Assembly: GCA_027924645.1 (NCBI GenBank)
Contig: BSBN01000254.1
Location: forward strand, 11,612,001 to 11,676,000
Length of the DNA stretch: 64,000 nucleotides
Source of the DNA: Cunninghamia lanceolata
Taxonomy: Eukaryota; Streptophyta; Pinopsida; Cupressales; Cupressaceae
Reading direction: 5' to 3'
In this document: positions 55,617 through 64,000 of the stretch, one piece after another
Layout: the number at the start of each line of letters is the position of its first letter
How positions within the stretch are numbered: position 1 is the first letter of the stretch
Translations under genes and position numbers: made by a program
The notes under the pieces: generated by a model
Told to the model about the DNA's origin: nothing
Databases searched by the model: none
The model's input: only the letters and a program-made list of their open reading frames with translations

Positions 55617-55937
55617 CTATCCCTCAAAGAAAACTTCCTCGCCTATGGCCAGAGCCACTCCACGGTTAGGAAGAAGATTGGCCACCATGTTGGCCTCTCT
55701 ATAGATATGGGATATCATCCAATTTTCCACCTTGTCTAGGCTATCCCAGAAAATCTCTGCTGAACATCTTAATTTCCAATTTTGAGCTATTCTATTGCTT
55801 GCAATGTTAATGCAAATCAAGGAGTTGCCTTCAATATCTACATCCTTCAAACCTTTATCTAGACAAAACCAATGTCCCCTAGCCAAGGCTTCCATTTCTG
55901 CCTCGTTATTAGATGCAATACCCAAATTCCTTGCCAA
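55617..55937 (-). pseudogene. LINE RNase H domain fragment
   Basis: ASNNEAEMEALARGH (catalytic Glu), VDIEGNSLICINI (Glu-Gly replaces the usual Asp-Ser) and ISHIYREANMVANLL (last conserved block). The first Asp block lies upstream (about 56000), beyond a stop. Very similar to the plus-strand LINE at 3975-4499. Confidence 0.78.
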
Positions 55938-56126
55938 AGCCTAAATTAGCTTCCCATCCTCATTTCTAATAACACATTCTACCCTAATAGGGCCAAGATT
56001 TCCTTTAGTTACCCCATGAAAATTTATCTTTATCTGCCCTACTACTGGTCTTGTCCATTTAGCCTCCAATATTTTGGAGCCAATGTTCGTGGCTATTTCT
56101 ACTGGTCATTTAAGCTCTTTTCATTT

Positions 56127-56465
56127 CTATTGCATCCAGTCATCCCATTTAGTAAATTTGCCATTATTTTTAATCCTATGATGGGCATTGATGACCTCAC
56201 AAATCCCTTCTTTAATTTTCTTTTTGATATTAGTTACCATCATCCTTTGATCACAAAAAATTCTTTGATTTATTTCTTTCCAATTTTTCCATACAACTGT
56301 TGAGGGAGCCACCACCCAAATATCTCCCAAAGTGTCTAGATCACCCCCCTTAGGCCAACTTATTAGAAAATTCAACAAATCCTCTTGCCTCACTGAACTC
56401 CAACCCAGCCCCAATGATAGCCAATCCCAACACTCTTGTTTAATATGAAAAAGAGGAGGTTCCAT
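56127..56465 (-). pseudogene. LINE zinc-binding/linker region before RNase H
   Basis: 112 residues with WDWLSLGLGW, VWKNWKEINQRIF and the KKIKEGICEVINAHHRI stretch, as in plant L1 proteins between RT and RNase H. The other LINE has the equivalent VRKNVELGICEIVNA near 3830-3860. Confidence 0.65.
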
Positions 56466-56480
56466 TTTGTTGTTGTATGG

Positions 56481-59255
56481 GGGTTTTAGTTTGAATCCTT
56501 CTTTCCACTAAACATTCCAAGGGATTTTCAACCGAGTTGCTTCTCCACTCAAGAGGAGATTCACCTATCAAGTTGGGTTACCACAAGGGAAGCTAGGAAA
56601 TTTAGAAGCTATCACACAATGTTTCTAATTAGTACTTTAATGCTCTTGAAATCCTAATTTAAGCAAAACAGTAAGTAATTTTGCAAATTATGATAGATGC
56701 TATTGAAATAAGACAAAGGACAAAGAACCTCAACTCACTATGTTTCAAAGTTTGGAAAAAATAAATGTCAAGAACAATGGTGAAGGTACCCAATTCTGAG
56801 GTGTAACTTTTTCTGTATAATCCTGATCTCCTTCCAACACTGATCTCTATTGTACCTTCAGCTTTTAGCAATTCAGATGCAGGGGACACTATTGATGGCA
56901 CCCTAATCCACTGAGGGATATTCTTCAGGATGTTGAAATCTCTACAATCAATAATTATCATTGTTCATTATGTTTCTGTAGATCCAAATGTGGACGACAA
57001 GGTTGATGGCACCCGTGTCCCTATTGTCAATTCAAGTATGCACCCTTGTTAAGCTTTGTGAAAACTTAACTACTTGTTGAAACATGGAATCATTCTCGAA
57101 TATGGGTCTCCTTTCATGAGAATGAATCTCTAGAGTGAACTAGTTCTCTTATGATTCCTAAACTACTATCTTGAGGGGAAAAGAGATAGAAGGATGTAAC
57201 TTAAACTAACTCTGAAATCTAAACTAGATGAAGTTCTCTCATTCACAAGAAGATCTTCTAACAGAAACCCTCACAATTGCACTATAGTTACTCCTTAAGT
57301 AATTTGCAACAAGGTTTGGTGCCAAACACAAACTACAACCAGGAAGAAACTAAATTTTAACAGCACTAAGACAAAATAAAAGACTGAAATAGTCACAATA
57401 TAACATCAGATCAAGATTGCAAAAAAGTATAGGAAAGAAGATGATTTTCTATTAGAACTGAAAGGAATATAATGCATAAAAAAAATGTGTGAGCCAACTG
57501 TTGTATACAACTGATGCTAACTGACTGACAAAAAACTAACTTTTTCTCCTTTAAATGTCTCCAAATGATCTCCAGTGAAGAAAGCTAAAAAAAACTCGTA
57601 AAAATAGATCTACAATCCATTTTCAAGCTTCAGAAAAAAGCTACCAAAAATAGCCTCAAACTGCCTCCAATCTACAAATAAAAACTGCCAAATTGATCCT
57701 CTAGGTGGTCCCCACCAAATCTATCCAATCTACCTCATAAAAGCAAATTTTTTATCCTATTATGCTCAATTTTAACTGCCTAAAAATAGTTGAACCTTAA
57801 AAGTAGTTCATAATTTCATTGCTTTAAAGTTAACTTTACATGACTTAGTAGGTTTAATTGATATCCTAACAATATAATTTTTTGCAAAAATAAAATGATA
57901 TCTAGTTTATAATTTCACCAAGATATTTACAAGATATCACAAACGATTTTCTATAAAAATCATAAAAAATATGAACTATTACACATGTTTGCAAAAAATG
58001 AATAAAAACCTTAAAAGGCTTGACAGCATGGACTCTAAGTGTCAATATTTTGCCACCTCACCATTATCCATATGGCTTAAAAAAATGCCAACTCACTTCC
58101 TCTATGGTTCCACCATGTCAGATTGACCCCCTTTGACCATATCTCCATTTGGTATATTCTTCACATTCTCAAGGTTTTGTTTGATCTTATGCATATATTA
58201 AAATATATGAAGGAATAATAAAATGTATATGTGGGAGGTCAAGGACACTCAACCACATGCATTATAATGTCTTGACTCTAATGTGAGTCGACTACCAATG
58301 ATGTTAAAACCTTGCAGATTCTAAAGGCACATTTCATGATCATGTCCACCTTTGACTTAATACATCGAGCCATATCCCAAGTGCTATTGGCCACCTCTGC
58401 TTATGATTGCTAGACACTTATCAACACAAAGTATTGACCCAAATCCCATTTGGATAAAAATGATTAAAATGTTACATGGTAAAAAATGAAAGGGATGTCG
58501 AACAAAAACAAATGAGAAACCCTAAAATCTTGGTCATTTCATTTTTGTTGTCGTTGGGTTAGCTCATCAATTCTAGCCGCTGACTTGGGGTTTCATGCTC
58601 TATGTGATTTCCTACTCCATTTAATAATCTTCAATGGTTTTCCACTGGACTTCCGTTGGCAAAAATGATAACTGCCTCCTGGTAAGCTTGAATCTGAGCA
58701 TTAAAATTGCTTTCACTATGATTTGATGACTTATATTCTATAAATGGCCATGGCCATGTAACTACTTCTTGAGTCTCTTAGTTTTGATATGCATTTTTTT
58801 GTGTTTCTATGTGTTGAACTTGTGAAAAATGGAAAAATTATAAATGCTTTGTTCAACTGGCCGGGGCCATTGCCCTTTCCTTAGTTGGATTATATGGTAA
58901 GTCCACTATTCCTCTTTATCAATACTTGCATTATGAACTCTTTACCTTTGAATATCTAAAAATGCAAAGAGGGTTTCATTCTTACTTTTGTCTTCTCGTA
59001 TGGCATGGTTGCTTCATGTAATGCATCTAGTGGCTTCACCTTTTTTATCTTGATGTAAAAAAATGTGAAGATTCTTGTGTTGTCATTGAGGGTTTCATTT
59101 TTGTTTTGCATAGAACCTTCTTTATTAATGCAGGAGCATCTAGTGGTGTAAGGGCAATCTTGCATCACCCAAAAAAATATGTGTTTCAAAATTGTTGATG
59201 TTCTTTCCATTTCTTTTCAAATTTTGTGGTTTTGGTTCCATAATTGCTTGAATAA
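56481..59255. other. No recognised gene
   Basis: AT-rich, with short unsupported frames at 56961-56659 and 59210-58956. No LTR ends, RNA gene or tandem repeat recognised. Confidence 0.35.
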
Positions 59256-59977
59256 TGATGTAGGACTTTCAGTTTTTCCAAACTGCTAAAAATAGTAACC
59301 TGCTATTTTTAGAAAGTCAGCATTTGGGCATGGATTAAAGTGAAAATTTACATGAAGTTACATACCAGAAATATAAGACCTTTGGTGAAGGAATCACACA
59401 AAAATCATTTGCGAGCTGAAAGATATTAAAGTTTGTGTTTCCCAAAAAAATGCTTGAAAATTATTCAAACTCAGGTTTGAGGCACTAAACGGCCCCATAC
59501 GGACCCAAAAATGGCCAGAACTGGTAGAGCATGTTCATAGTGCGTAGAGCACTCTGGGAGCTTTCAATGCATAAAACAATTTGTCAATCAGACAATCGGA
59601 TCAAAAGTTATGGCTCCCGGAAGTTGACCTGTTTTTGAAGGGAGATGCAAATTTCAAAATTAAGTTGTTGGACACCAAAAAGGCTATTAATAACCATTTT
59701 TGGGAACCCTGGGTAGTAGTAGAGTTAAGGGGGCAAGTGTGGAATCAAGAATAGGTGGGGAAAATAGAAACCCTAGCTGATTTGGGGTTACTAAAGGAAA
59801 AAGATTCCAGAGCCTGGTGAGGTGTAGCCGTAGTGTGTTGCAGCCTATGGAGGATTGATTCCTTAGATTGTAATTTGGCTTCTGTAATGTAATAAGTTGT
59901 TCAAATCAATAAAAGAAAGTTCTATTTTCTATGTTCAATTTCTATTGTTGTGTGTTTTGTGATTTACCCCTTCATCA
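59256..59977 (+). repeat. Probable 5' LTR of the right-hand gypsy element
   Basis: Bounded by TGATGTAGGAC and CCCTTCATCA, which form a 5-base inverted repeat. An AATAAA signal lies near 59917. The right end is fixed by the primer site two bases on; the left end is a best guess because the 3' LTR is not in the window. Confidence 0.55.
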
Positions 59978-59979
59978 AG

Positions 59980-59991
59980 TGGTATTAGAGC
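59980..59991 (+). promoter_or_regulatory. Primer-binding site of the right-hand gypsy element
   Basis: TGGTATTAGAGC after AG; one base from TGGTATCAGAGC. Confidence 0.78.
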
Positions 59992-60078
59992 GAGGGTTCC
60001 TGAGTGTGTAGACAGATCGCTCACCATGAGGTAGTTTGCACTAGGACCTAAGGTTGTGGGTTTGCTGTGGAGATCAAG

Positions 60079-61256
60079 ATGCCTCCACAAAGAAACCATA
60101 CTAGGAGGAATGCTTTGACGAAAGAGGGTTTTAGAGCCCTACAAAAGCAAATTGATGCATTGCAAGAGGAGCTGCAAAGAGGGTTTGAGTCGAGAACAAG
60201 AAAAGAAAGTGAAGATGAAGTTGAAGAAGAGCTATCTGAGGATGAACAAGAAGCTGCAGGAGATCCTGCAGAAGTTAGGTTGTTGAGGGCCATTTCGAAG
60301 ATCAGAAAGAGGCCCAAAATTAAAGTTTCTACATATTCTGGAGATTTGAATCTAGAATAACTTATTGATTGGATCAATGACATGGAGGAATATTTCGGGT
60401 ATGAAGATGTAGAAGACCCAGATCGGGTCAAGTTTGCAAAAAACAAAATTGAAGGGCCATGCCAATATTTTGTGGAAGGAGGTCTAGTTAGAGAGGAATA
60501 GAAGAGGAAAAGGAAAGATCAACAGATAGGATCAGATGGTGGAGAAACTGAAGAAGAAGTTCATTCCTGTGGACTATGAGATGGAGTTACTGAAGAAGCT
60601 ACAAGGACTGAAGCAAGGTAACAAGTCTGTTAAGGAGTATACAGAAGAGTTTTATACAATTATTATCAGGATAGGCCATGTAGAGCCCAACAAGGAGAAG
60701 GTAGCCCATTACATTAATGGGTTGAGGCCAAGTATCCGAGAGGAGTTGAGCCTGGTTAGAATGACCACCATAGAAGATGCATACTAGTTTTCCCTAAGGG
60801 TGGAAGAGAAGCTGAATAAAAGATTTGACAGCAAGCAAAGGGGAAGAGGTCAAGGCAGAAGGACTAGTGGAAGACCCTATGGGGGCCGAAATGAAGATTC
60901 AAAGAAAAGTGAAGAACCTGACACCAGTCGAAATTAGAGAGGAGATAATACCTACCGCCCTCGTGACCAGAACAATGGTGAGCAATGAGGAAGAGGAAGA
61001 GGCAGACCTGGGCAAGGACCTGGAAGAGGAGGTTTCATAGGAACTTGTTTCCAATGTCAAGAAGAAGGCCATCGAGCATACGAGTGTCTGCAACATCAAG
61101 GAAGGACAAATAGAAGACCTGAAGGTAATGCACGAGTTGTACATGTAGATGGAGATGCGCATTCTAAGCATTTTGAAGATGCTAAAAGGGGAGAAACCCT
61201 AGTTGTCAGAAGAACTTTGTTGAATGAGGAGAAAGAACCCAATCAGAGGAAGAGTT
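60079..61256 (+). pseudogene. Gypsy Gag, broken
   Basis: Starts MPPQRNHTRR at 60079. A coiled coil (FRALQKQIDALQEELQRGF) and an acidic stretch lead to KIKVSTYSGDLNLE, a stop at 60358, then LIDWINDMEEYFGYEDV and a frameshift near 60450. 60536-60787 holds LKKKFIPVDYEMELLKKLQG, VKEYTEEFY and VAHYINGLRPSIREEL. A Gly/Arg patch and a knuckle, CFQCQEEGHRAYEC (about 61045-61090), follow. It is clearly related to the Gag at 49278-47128. The copia solo LTR interrupts it at RKSL. Confidence 0.85.
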
Positions 61257-62514
61257 TGTTAGACTTAGGGTATACAACTAAGAGGGGGGTGAATCAGTTA
61301 TACAAAACTTTCTCCAATTTACACACTTAAATCTTCTGAGTAATTAGCAGTATATTAAATATGACACATAATGCATTCAAATCAAAGGTAGAAACTTATC
61401 AACACATAAGACACCAAGATTTTGACGTGAGAAATCTAGTTAAGGGAAAAACCATGGGGTGATTAACCCAAGAAGGTATACTCTGTTAGAAGAATAGAAA
61501 GAACAAAATGGCACATGCCAATTAGGGCTCACTGCGCAAGCACACTGCTCACAAGAGGCTCACTGCTCATAAGAGGCTCACTCCCTGTAAGAGACACACT
61601 GTCTACAAAGAAATAAGTATTACATAAATGAACTAGAGAATAGCATCTTCACCATGCTTGAATTAGTTCCATTAACCTCAATACTTCTACTCTACCTTTC
61701 ACTCTCTTCTTCGCTACCACATTCTCATCTCCACAAGCACACTTTTAAAATGACTTCGTAATCCTTTATTTATACAAGACATCAACTTAGGAACAATCAT
61801 CTAAGTCAAAAAACATCCACAAGAACATCCACAAGATGTATAACTCATCCGGTCAGCCAGTCACAAGAAGAACACCAACATCCAGAAGTTACTCTTCAAT
61901 TGCGGGCTCCAACTCTAATGCAGACCACCAACATGAACTGGACATGATCCAAAGACTTTCACAAGCTTGCCTGAATCACCACAAACATCCACACCTCATC
62001 TGCTTACTGAAATCCTTCTCTCCTTCATTCGGAACCTCAAGAACACAGACTATCATCACTGTCATAAAAGAATAGATGCTTCCAGACCTTCAAACCACAC
62101 ACAAATAGAGTTGATATACCACAAATACTTCTTGAGCACTCCCTTAAATCCGTAGAAAAGGAAACTTCATTTCCAAATCTCACCTGACCTTTCTTGTTAC
62201 ACTCTATCACCTTTGAACACCTATCGAAACCGGTTGTACTTGAGTGACCATAATTTATTCTGATCTTCATGCGGACCTCTGAAAACTTGACTAGAACATC
62301 TCAAGACTTATATCTACAAACCCTTTAAACTACATCCTCTGATCCTCAACCTATCTTGGACTTTTACCTTGTTGTCATCACTATTCTTCACTGTTCTTGA
62401 TTGAGACTAATTTTCTCAATATCCTCAGCACACAGCTCATCCAATCCTTCTCATTAATGTAACATGAGTATGTTGACATCAATGACAACACCGGTTAGAC
62501 CCATACTTGCAACA
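61257..62514 (-). repeat. Solo copia LTR with target duplication
   Basis: 1258 bases. The plus strand starts TGTTAGACTTAGGG and ends ATACTTGCAACA, the reverse of the copia LTR family at 15985. Exact duplication GAGTT at 61252-61256 and 62515-62519. It includes the shared R/U5 block (61440-61640) and TTATTTATACAAG near 61770, its TATA region. More diverged than the two copia LTRs are from each other. Left by recombination between the LTRs of a full element. Confidence 0.92.
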
Positions 62515-62519
62515 GAGTT

Positions 62520-63100
62520 TATTCTGCACAAGGTGCAAATGTGAAGGTAAGTGTTGTGATATTATTATTGACAGTGGAAGCACTGATAATCTTGTTTCAG
62601 AGGAGATGGTTGACAAGTTGAAGTTGACAAGAAGACAGCATCTAAGTCTATATCAGATTGCATGGTTGCAGAAGGACCATAGACCTTTGGTTAATGAGTA
62701 GTGTTTAGTGAAGTTCAAGATTGGTGACTACCATGATGAGGTGCTGTGTGATATCATACTGATGGATGCATGTCATATCTTGTTGGTGAAGCCATGGCAG
62801 TATGATAGGAGCACTGTCCATGATGGCCATGCAAACACATATTCCCTAACAAAGGATGGAGTTCGTCATAAGTTGAAGCCCTTGAAGGAGGTGGAAGAAA
62901 AGGTAGGTAGTACTACTAGAATTTGCCTGGTAGATGGTATGAAATTTTTGGAGGGTATGAAGCATGAGCGTCATTGCTTTGCATTGATTCCTAAGATGAG
63001 TCAAGATAACTGTGAAGATGTACCAGTAGAAGTTTTAGATATGTTGGAAGAGTTCCAAGACATTATCTCTAATAATGTACCAAAGGTTTACCACCAGTAA
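62520..63100 (+). pseudogene. Gypsy protease and linker
   Basis: IIIDSGSTDNLVSEEMV is the retropepsin active site (D-S-G). A stop at 62699 (after LVNE) is followed by FKIGDYHDEVLCDIILMDAC and HILLVKPWQYDR, matching HLLLGRPWQFDRR in the element at 46692 (the G of LLGRPW is replaced by V). The linker to RT ends with a frameshift near 63090. Confidence 0.84.
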
Positions 63101-64000
63101 GGAAGATAAGTCATCAAATGGATTTGATACTAGGAGCCAGTTTGCCAAACAAGGAAGCCCACATAATGACCCCTATAGAGAATGAAGAGTTGAATAGACA
63201 AGTTCAAGAGTTGTTGATGAAGGGACTGATAAGGGAGAGCCTAATTCCATTTGCAGTACCTGCAGTACTAGCACCAAAGAAGGATGGAGAATGGTGGATG
63301 TTTACAGACTCTTGAGCCATTAATAAGATAATGATCAAGTATAGATTTCCATTGCCAAGAATGGATGACATCATGGATTGTTTGAGTGGATCCATGTACT
63401 TCATGAAAATTGACCTGAAGAGTGGGTATCACTAGATTCGTATTAGAGAAGGAGATGAATGGAAGCAAGACAAAGGAAGGTTTGTATGAGTGGTTGGTCA
63501 TGCCATTTGGGCTAACCAATGCATCGAGCACATTCATGCAGCTCATGAACGAGGTACTAAAAGAATTTTTAGGAAGTTTTGTTATTGTTTATTTGGATGA
63601 TATTTTAATTTTTAGTAAGACTTGGGATGAGCATCTGATGCATATCCAAAGAGTTCTAGAGAAGCTGAGGGAGGAGAAGTTGCTGATTAATTTGAAGAAT
63701 TGTAGTTTTGAAAATAAGGAGTTGGTATACCCGGGATTTGTTGTCTCAGAGGAAGGTCTTAAGATGGACCCAGAAAAAGTAAGCAATATCATTGAATGGC
63801 CTATGCCAAGGAGTGCAGCGGAGGTAAGATCTTTTATGGTTTGGCAAGTTTTTACAGAAAGTTTATCAGGAATTTTAGTAGCATTTGTGCACCCCTAACT
63901 AAGACAATGAGAGGGGATAGAAAAGAGTTTAGATGGACTAAAGGAGCGGACAAGAGCTTTGATAGATTGAAGCAGAAAATTGTAGAACAACCTGTTTTGG
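63101..64000 (+). pseudogene. Gypsy reverse transcriptase, broken, partial
   Basis: 63118-63315 reads HQMDLILGASLPNKE (first codons just upstream) and FAVPAVLAPKKDGEWWMF. A stop, then [17 protein letters not shown] and [11 protein letters not shown] (first Asp). A shift near 63430, then [20 protein letters not shown] and [13 protein letters not shown] (catalytic Asp pair, about 63595). A shift near 63830 precedes the thumb/RNase H junction, which runs off the window. Chromovirus-like. Confidence 0.87.

Larger units (their letters stand above)
54809..56480 (-). mobile_element. LINE 3' end, 5'-truncated, minus strand
   Basis: Contains the RNase H domain, a downstream small frame and a 3' tail with eight A residues (54809-54816 as T on plus). 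The segment before the tail, ATATAAAGGGATCTACC, resembles the end of the LINE at 5391. The LINE sequence starts near 56480; 5' truncation is usual for LINEs. The target duplication was not resolved. Confidence 0.75.
59256..64000 (+). mobile_element. Decayed Ty3/gypsy element (chromovirus-like), runs off the right edge
   Basis: 5' LTR, primer site, gag, protease and RT in order on the plus strand. A solo copia LTR splits gag from protease; removing it rejoins the frame cleanly through the GAGTT duplication. Numerous stops and shifts mean the copy is dead. [10 protein letters not shown] in RT suggests the chromovirus branch, but the integrase end is outside the window. Confidence 0.88.

Overview
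This window looks like intergenic DNA from a large, retrotransposon-filled seed-plant genome. I favour a gymnosperm, probably a conifer, because of the high AT content, the very long LTRs, the deep nesting and the plant-type copia, Ty3/gypsy and L1 families; that taxonomic guess is inference. I see no host housekeeping gene, rRNA, tRNA or CRISPR array. Nearly every coding stretch belongs to a mobile element.

Layout. 1-2099 is the 3' end of a non-autonomous LTR element (A, + strand), inserted in a 5'-incomplete L1-type LINE (2100-5391, +). 5406-45046 appears to be an old, largely non-coding LTR element (C, - strand). Into C went a Tat-like Ty3/gypsy element (6939-35532, -, 3.08 kb LTRs, target duplication CCTCC). 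Into that went a copia element (15985-30500, +, 1.29 kb LTRs, target duplication AATAC). Into the copia gag gene went a second copy of the A family (B, 18269-25663, -). This is a four-level nest. C also holds a short non-autonomous copia-like element (40309-43158, target duplication GTTTT) whose 5' half and flank were later duplicated in tandem (period about 1.89 kb). Further right are a young gag-protease-only LTR element (46692-49771, -, target duplication GCAGG), an isolated LTR with a primer-binding site (51376-52050), a degenerate copia fragment (about 53133-54560, -), a LINE 3' end (54809-56480, -) and a decayed gypsy element (59256 to the right edge, +) that carries a solo copia LTR (61257-62514, target duplication GAGTT).

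The most interesting system is the A/B family. It has LTRs, a tRNA-Met-type primer site and polypurine tracts but no protease, integrase or reverse transcriptase. ORF1 is Gag-like (coiled coil plus four CCHC knuckles). ORF2 is a long frame of about 1027 codons with no domain I recognise, and its C-terminal third is conserved in the independent copy A. Its LTRs share their downstream (R/U5) half with the copia family it sits in, while their U3 differs. A segment resembling the copia U3, preceded by a polypurine-like tract, lies between ORF1 and ORF2, where it could act as a second promoter or mark a 3' transduction event. The copia element is therefore a good candidate for its mobilising partner.

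The Tat-like gypsy element is also unusual. A second RNase H lies between protease and reverse transcriptase rather than between the first RNase H and integrase. Its LTRs contain a degenerate tandem array built on TATACAAG-type motifs.
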